NCBI RefSeq assembly: GCF_001541225.1
Contig: NZ_LMTS01000288.1
Location: 1-64,000, forward strand
Length of the DNA: 64,000 bases
Reading direction: 5' to 3'
Source: Variovorax sp. WDL1
Lineage (GTDB): Bacteria; Pseudomonadota; Gammaproteobacteria; Burkholderiales; Burkholderiaceae_C
Part shown: positions 59,901-64,000 of the stretch, one piece after another
Numbering within the stretch: the first letter of the stretch is position 1
Layout: each line of letters begins with the position of its first letter
Notes under the pieces: generated by a model
Seen by the model: the letters and a program-made list of their open reading frames with translations, nothing else
Database searches by the model: none
Told to the model about the DNA's origin: nothing
Made by a program: the position numbers and the translations under genes

Positions 59901-62900
59901 AGTTTGACGCTGCAGGTTGCGCAGGATCCGCGCTTCGCGTTGTGCGGCGACCATTTCGGCGGTCGGGGCGGTTTGGGCGCCCTCCTCTGCGTCTTCGCCT
60001 TCGGCGTTCAGTTCCGCTGCGGCGCGGGCGGCGGCGTCGGCCAGGGCCGGTGCTTCCTCCGGCTCGTCGGGCACATCCTCTTCGGTGATCTCGCGCTGCA
60101 CCACCGTCGTGAGGCGCGGCATCAGCACGGCACGCACGGCGTCGCGAATGGTCGGCATCTTGATCGCGGACGGCAGCCCACCGGCGGTGCGCGGCGCAGC
60201 GCCGTTGGCTTCGGCCTGCACGTCGGCCTCGAGCATGAGCATGCGGGTCAGCGCCTCATTCGTCGCTTCCGAGACGATGACCGGCTTCAGGCCGGCGCGA
60301 ATGTGCTCGATGGCCCGGTCGGCGACCTGGTCGGCGTTGAGCGCGCCCTGCACGGCCTTCATGACCTGGTACAGCACCGAGCCAGTACCGAAGCTCGAGC
60401 TCATGATGTTGGCGCGAGCAACAGGTGTCTCGGCGGCAGCGTTGGTCTGGTCGACCATCGCGGCGCGAGCTTCCTTGGCCTTGCGCAGAACGCTCACCGC
60501 CTCGCGGTTGCCGCGCATGAAGATCTGCGACATATCGCCGGCCAGGTAGGTGGCGGCCCCCAGCGCTTCGGCCACGGCATCGCTCACGCGCTCGTTGTGC
60601 GCGCGGCGTTCCTCGACCGTGTAGACGCTCACGTCCAGCTTGGAGAGGTCGTGCTCGCGACGGATGAGCGCACCTTCGGACGCCAGCATCGAGCTGAGCA
60701 CTTCCGAGAACGACTCGCCACCCTTCTTGATCGCGGCGGCCAGGGAGGCCACGTTCACGCTGTCCGGCAGCGCGCGCTGGTAGATGTGCAGGTTGTCTTC
60801 CGTCTTGCTCCAGGTCGCCGAGGCGTACTGCACGCCCTTCGCAAGCCGCGCCATCTCGGCAATGTGGCTGGCGATCTGGCTGTCGGAGCCCGCGGCCACG
60901 TGGGCCTCGTCGAAGATGATGAGCGCGTTGCCGAGCTGGTTCTTCACCCACTGCGCCTTGTCGCTCTCGGCGCCGGCGATCTGCGAGTAGGTCAGGAAGC
61001 AGGTGTTGAGGCCCGCCTCCTCCAGCTTCATGCCGCCGTCGACCATGGCCTTCGTGCGTGCAGACGCGAACCCCTGGGCCAGCACCAGCGGCGGCTCGCC
61101 GGGGCCTGGCTCCCAGGTGATCTCGCCGTCGGTGTTCATGACCATCGGGCGGACTCGGTCCCACTCCCCGATCGCCTTCAGGTCGCGCGCGAGGTCGGAG
61201 AAGAGGTTCGCCTTGTCGGTGACGAAGAAGACCGGCTGGTTGCGACGAAGCGCCCAGGCCATCATGGCGGCCAGCTGGCGGCCCTTGCCGATCCCGGTCT
61301 CGTCGGCCAGGATGCTGGCGTAGCCTTCGAGCTGGCGCACCACCATCATGGCGATGCCGTCCACCTGCTCTGGCGACAGGCGCTTCGCCAATGCGTTCTC
61401 GCCCCAGCCGAGCTCGCGGGTCACGAGCTCGTCGATCTGGCCGTAGAGCGATTCGATCCGGGTCATCGTCGCCTGCAGGGGGGCCTGCATGTTCGACGGC
61501 ACCATCGTGCGGGCCTCGCCCACCCGGGAGAAGGCAATGTACGGACGCTGTACGCGGCCTTCAAGCGCCGCGCGCTCGACATCGACGCCTTGTGCCTGGG
61601 CGTCCAGGACCTCAGCGCGGGCCATCGCTTCATCGACCGTGGTCTTCAGGTCGTCCCACGAGGAGATGACCGGCAGGGTCGTGATCGGCGTCGGCAGGTC
61701 CACGCGGCGGTTGACCACCGACACGACGCGCAGGCCCGGGTTGTTGTCCGGCACGCCGGCCTTGCGCGACAGGATCGGTGCGGTCTCGAAGGCGCTCTGG
61801 ATCTGGTAGCGCTCGTTGACCATCTGCAGGAAGTTGCGCGAGGCGACCGAGAGTTCGCCCGGCACCGCGTCGGCGGCCAGCACGATCACGGCGCGGCCGC
61901 CCTCCTTGAGCGAGCGCAGCGAGTTGATCGCCAGCATGTAGTCCGTGCGGCGGCCATCGGCGCCGAGCACCGGGTCCGCATTGATGAACATCGCATCGGC
62001 GCCGACCTCGCGGCCAGGCGAGAACTCGCCGTCCTGCCACTCGGTGCTGGCGCGCAGGTTGACGACGCTCGAGAGCGCCGACATGTCCTTCGTACCACGG
62101 TAGGCGCGCACGTTGGTGCCCTCGGGCAGGAACGCGAAGCTCGCGCCGTCGAAGGCGTTCGGCACAACAACGGTCAGGCCTTCGGTGTCGCCCAGCAGGC
62201 GCTGGCTGGCCACCGAGATCGGGGCAGGCATCGTGCCGGTACCGCGCAGCCGGCCGCGGTACGGTGGGAGCATGTCCGTCAGGCGGGCCGACTCGCCATA
62301 AGCGTCCTGGGCCACCTCGAAGCCGTCGCGCAGATAGCGCAGGAGCGCGGTCTCGATTGCGGCGTGCACTTCGTCGTGCTGCTCGGTCGTGAAGGACACC
62401 GGCTGATCGGCGCTGACGGTGCCGTGCAGGGCCTGCAGGAAGCGGTCCATGTCCTCGGTATGCTGGACTTCGCCGAGCACCATCGAGCGCACGAAGCCAT
62501 CGGCGCACTGGACCATCGAGAGCGTGCGGAACTCGTCCGTCGCGTCCTTCGGCAGGCGCAGGAAGACGTGCGGCTGGCTCGACTCTGATTCGTCGACGCG
62601 CAGCTCTGCGCCCTGCCCCGTCACCTTGACGACGTAGCGCGATCCTGCGGCTTCGAACACCCGCTCGCCGTCGGAGTTGCGTCCCAGCAGGACAGCGTTG
62701 TTGATGTCGATCGCTGCGGCGCGCTCTTCCTTGCTGGCCGGACGCTCGTCGGGCTTGCGCGCGGTCTGCAGGTTGAGCATGTAGCTCTCCGGCGCCATCT
62801 CGCGCACGGCCGCGTTCGGGAACACGGGGCGGAAGTCGGAGGGCTTCGGACGCTCGCCGGCCTTCACACGGCGAACGAGGTATTTGCGCGCGCCACCCGC

Positions 62901-63056
62901 ATGGAAGCCGAGCTGCTGGATTGCCTTGTTCCAGGCGGGATTGAGGTAGGACAGGCCCGTGACGAACAGGTGCAGATGGGGATCGCCGCCCACCTCGATC
63001 GTTGCAATCTTCAGACGCGCACCAGACGCATCGTTCAGGTCAATCCACTTTGGCAT
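57000..63056 (-). CDS. Strawberry-notch-type helicase polyprotein, 2018 aa
   Basis: N-terminal third (1-480): an unassigned beta-rich start and a methyltransferase-like fold around 340-400 (DAMFINADPVLGADG in the place of an NPPY-type loop, then an SLKEGGRAVIVLA strand). Then an SF2 helicase of the Strawberry-notch class: LADETGIGKGRQLAAMM near 583, IIFDEAHVA near 708, SATWSKTEDNL near 740, and SAATGASMHASPQF and IQLIGRVNRYDQ in the second lobe near 1230-1270. The acidic insert near 980-1080 and the Ala/Glu-rich end are disordered. Large proteins of this sort occur on plasmids and phages; ATP-driven nucleic-acid remodelling is likely. Confidence 0.88.
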   Translation of the reverse strand: MPKWIDLNDASGARLKIATIEVGGDPHLHLFVTGLSYLNPAWNKAIQQLGFHAGGARKYLVRRVKAGERPKPSDFRPVFPNAAVREMAPESYMLNLQTARKPDERPASKEERAAAIDINNAVLLGRNSDGERVFEAAGSRYVVKVTGQGAELRVDESESSQPHVFLRLPKDATDEFRTLSMVQCADGFVRSMVLGEVQHTEDMDRFLQALHGTVSADQPVSFTTEQHDEVHAAIETALLRYLRDGFEVAQDAYGESARLTDMLPPYRGRLRGTGTMPAPISVASQRLLGDTEGLTVVVPNAFDGASFAFLPEGTNVRAYRGTKDMSALSSVVNLRASTEWQDGEFSPGREVGADAMFINADPVLGADGRRTDYMLAINSLRSLKEGGRAVIVLAADAVPGELSVASRNFLQMVNERYQIQSAFETAPILSRKAGVPDNNPGLRVVSVVNRRVDLPTPITTLPVISSWDDLKTTVDEAMARAEVLDAQAQGVDVERAALEGRVQRPYIAFSRVGEARTMVPSNMQAPLQATMTRIESLYGQIDELVTRELGWGENALAKRLSPEQVDGIAMMVVRQLEGYASILADETGIGKGRQLAAMMAWALRRNQPVFFVTDKANLFSDLARDLKAIGEWDRVRPMVMNTDGEITWEPGPGEPPLVLAQGFASARTKAMVDGGMKLEEAGLNTCFLTYSQIAGAESDKAQWVKNQLGNALIIFDEAHVAAGSDSQIASHIAEMARLAKGVQYASATWSKTEDNLHIYQRALPDSVNVASLAAAIKKGGESFSEVLSSMLASEGALIRREHDLSKLDVSVYTVEERRAHNERVSDAVAEALGAATYLAGDMSQIFMRGNREAVSVLRKAKEARAAMVDQTNAAAETPVARANIMSSSFGTGSVLYQVMKAVQGALNADQVADRAIEHIRAGLKPVIVSEATNEALTRMLMLEADVQAEANGAAPRTAGGLPSAIKMPTIRDAVRAVLMPRLTTVVQREITEEDVPDEPEEAPALADAAARAAAELNAEGEDAEEGAQTAPTAEMVAAQREARILRNLQRQTEGEQAAAEEDAVSLDEALAAAAPADTAPGEGGEAGERGKKVISGRRTVSILDLPDMTDADRQHFRDGVAELERLINAIPELPVSAFDVIEQKLRDAGITVGEITGRSFSLERMPASAAEPADGQAAGNPVSTATVPTTDRLDGAPMWKVTPRLRSKRAVNAVKRAFNNGEIQALLINRSAATGASMHASPQFLDRSRRVLLEHQIPENVTDRIQLIGRVNRYDQVTFPLVETCTTGIYGELRYVMMQNRKLEKMSANVRSSRENAMLIKDVPDLFNSIGLEAVRSYVQDEPLVAKKLALPENFLEITGVAAVNMFLMRLPLLKVAEQRQVYDQLFNRFDESFNRHELLGTNPLKTREFDWRAKEEFSGVFFGDTSGERENMVEALINEALTTAEAGEPATDAAPAPTGDTTMDVSALAAGGQPDGAASDQDDLLSAFDRPVYIKKIAYNVDLKPMSWTACVAAATVSGELLAAEGGHFELDENGKASWKQDVVAKLNSGMQAIVKMAAVAAGLTDTNEAVLTNPPAQRAHLRADWLKNHVAGLVPGGIFQEDAKVDSNGVVYQQAKTGVIVNMKLPTEVRELILPHKWKIAVVFPGEERPVEYSLRALLSEVRGDVKKGEVAGTLMTNAYSRLRPVNYQRGTEQGWRFANVLGEANPRISWTRDEFDLAPVGQHRRSGYVLGGNMYMAYDWSVKSRVGRSIIYTDDKGMRQRGVLLPATMSHVGAQFMPMRVWGGQIKPFVKKLVEAQGVNGLQLETEFLSSNKPYGIMINDKGLMLLTKARDARRALRLMRGEQVKMRKEALGERATAARDPLNVTLGVLSRNGRLGTGRAAAGLNGRVALGDEATAGSATGIPQGYVAVKLGFDPTKPAMLDRALSLLVHGTGLEIYAKGMQQRALAKEVGREYFAQIREETAQRRAQVRQQIAAAAAGAPVVPHLEQEAPAEEGAEAEVPAANDESNAERAAA

Positions 63057-63218
63057 CGCGCCCTACTCTCAGAAAAAGGTGCGCACCCACTGGGCTGCCC
63101 GGGAATCGGGGCCCAGGGGTGCGGCTGGTTCAGGGATGACTCAAGGAGAAACCGGATTCGTTCGGAATCCGAAGGTCACTGGCGGTCCCGTCAATCCGCC
63201 AGCTTCCTTCCCGGCTTC

Positions 63219-63983
63219 TCAGCCGCGGGGAGCAGCAGCAGCGGCCGCTTCGTTCAGGTCGATGCCGTCGTTTTGCTGTTCGTGGTCGTCGGGGGCCTGG
63301 CTGGACGTATGCGCTTGCGCGTCCTTGTCCTTGTAGTAGCTCTCCAGGCCAGCGGCGGTCCACACGGCGATGTTGTTGATCTCTTCCCAGTCCAGGCGGT
63401 CCTGGCCCTGGAAGCGCACGGTCTTCGCCTTGGGCAGGCCGGCGGGCTTGCCTTCACCGTCCACGAGGATCTGGCCGTCCTCACCGGCATAGATCGGGGC
63501 GAACTTCATGTTGTTCGCCGCGCCTTCAGGCTTCACGCTGATGAACGAGCGATCACGGTCGAACGGCTCGCCGTTGCCGATGCGGTCGCCGGCGCGAACG
63601 TGGCTCACGTAGATGTCGACCGGGCCGTCGCCGTGCGACAGGGCGTTCGCAGCCAGCAGGCCGATCACGGTGCGGCCGAGTTGCTGGTCCAGGCGGATCT
63701 TCACGCTCTCGCCATCGGTCAGGCGCACAGTGGCGATCGGGTACACGACGGCGGGCTGGCCCACCGGCTCGTACTTGTCGGTGCCCACCTTCACGCTCAC
63801 GACGCTACCCGACAACTGGCGGGCCAGCTCGTGTTGGCCTTGCGGGTTCTTGTAGAGGAAGCCGGGAACCTTCAGTTCCGGATTCTTCTCCACCTCGGCC
63901 GCCGACAGGTGCTTGTTGGTCCGCTCGACCAGCGAGATGAAGGTGAGGGATTGGCGGTTGGTGTTTGCCTTGACGATAGCCAT
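63219..63983 (-). CDS. unknown protein ending -AAPRG, 254 aa
   Basis: ATG at 63983 after AGGAG. Residues 1-215 are alpha/beta with few cysteines: ELARQLSGSVVSVKVG near 53 and LTDGESVKIRLDQQLGRTVI near 88, then a lysine-rich part. An acidic Ala-rich tail ends AAAAPRG. No signal peptide. First visible gene of the operon with the Strawberry-notch helicase; an accessory DNA-binding factor is possible but unproven. Confidence 0.7.
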   Translation of the reverse strand: MAIVKANTNRQSLTFISLVERTNKHLSAAEVEKNPELKVPGFLYKNPQGQHELARQLSGSVVSVKVGTDKYEPVGQPAVVYPIATVRLTDGESVKIRLDQQLGRTVIGLLAANALSHGDGPVDIYVSHVRAGDRIGNGEPFDRDRSFISVKPEGAANNMKFAPIYAGEDGQILVDGEGKPAGLPKAKTVRFQGQDRLDWEEINNIAVWTAAGLESYYKDKDAQAHTSSQAPDDHEQQNDGIDLNEAAAAAAPRG

Positions 63984-64000
63984 TTGTTCAGCTCCTAAAA

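Noticed and set aside
59712-62588. 958-codon plus-strand frame opposite the Strawberry-notch gene
   Set aside because: Complement of a recognised helicase with all motifs; no start signal and no domain of its own.

Overview
GC-rich DNA from a beta-proteobacterium, most likely Burkholderiales. The host guess rests on a Bug/TctC-type solute receptor, an HNH endonuclease of a type I associate with that order, and codon use with strong G/C at third positions. The replicon looks like a large plasmid, phage-plasmid or integrative element, not a core chromosome. It has its own tRNA array, DnaG primase, RecD2-like helicase, topoisomerase III, HU, a HerA/FtsK-type ATPase and a 2018-residue Strawberry-notch helicase, together with dozens of unrecognised genes in long overlapping minus-strand operons. 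No rRNA, ribosomal-protein, capsid, terminase, integrase, relaxase or CRISPR feature was seen.

Layout. 0-1.25 kb: ten tRNA genes, several with aberrant T arms. 1.3-9.5 kb: HNH endonuclease, then unknown minus-strand genes including an ART-like/HD fusion. 9.5-13.6 kb: sparse, with an exported protein, a frameshifted MAPEG gene and a lipoprotein. 13.6-19.3 kb: eight-gene minus-strand operon of unknown proteins, some sharing a domain. 19.4-26.4 kb: replication and recombination genes (helicase, GNAT, HU, DnaG). 26.6-30 kb: exported proteins, with two paralogous HExxH metalloproteases. 30.2-37.4 kb: unknown operon with two exported proteins, ending upstream in a topoisomerase III split into two overlapping genes. 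37.5-44.3 kb: envelope-type genes (bactofilin between two membrane proteins, YcbK-like peptidase, lytic transglycosylase). 44.3-48.4 kb: palindromic repeats, HerA-like ATPase, HAD protein, winged-helix Fic protein. 48.7-55.4 kb: metabolic cargo (TetR, Bug receptor, flavoprotein, hydrolase-cupin fusion, metal chaperone, MFS exporter). 55.7-64 kb: operon with the Strawberry-notch helicase.

How it fits together. The helicase, primase, topoisomerase and HU make a replication/recombination set. The lytic transglycosylase, YcbK peptidase and PilP-like proteins suggest an envelope-spanning machine, but no complete conjugation or pilus system is visible here. The strongest unexplained signal is that many unrelated proteins end in the same tripeptide, Pro-Arg-Gly (or PRC, PKG, ARG), written with different codons each time. 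Most proteins carrying it are unrecognised ones in the minus-strand operons; the 48.7-55.4 kb cargo lacks it.
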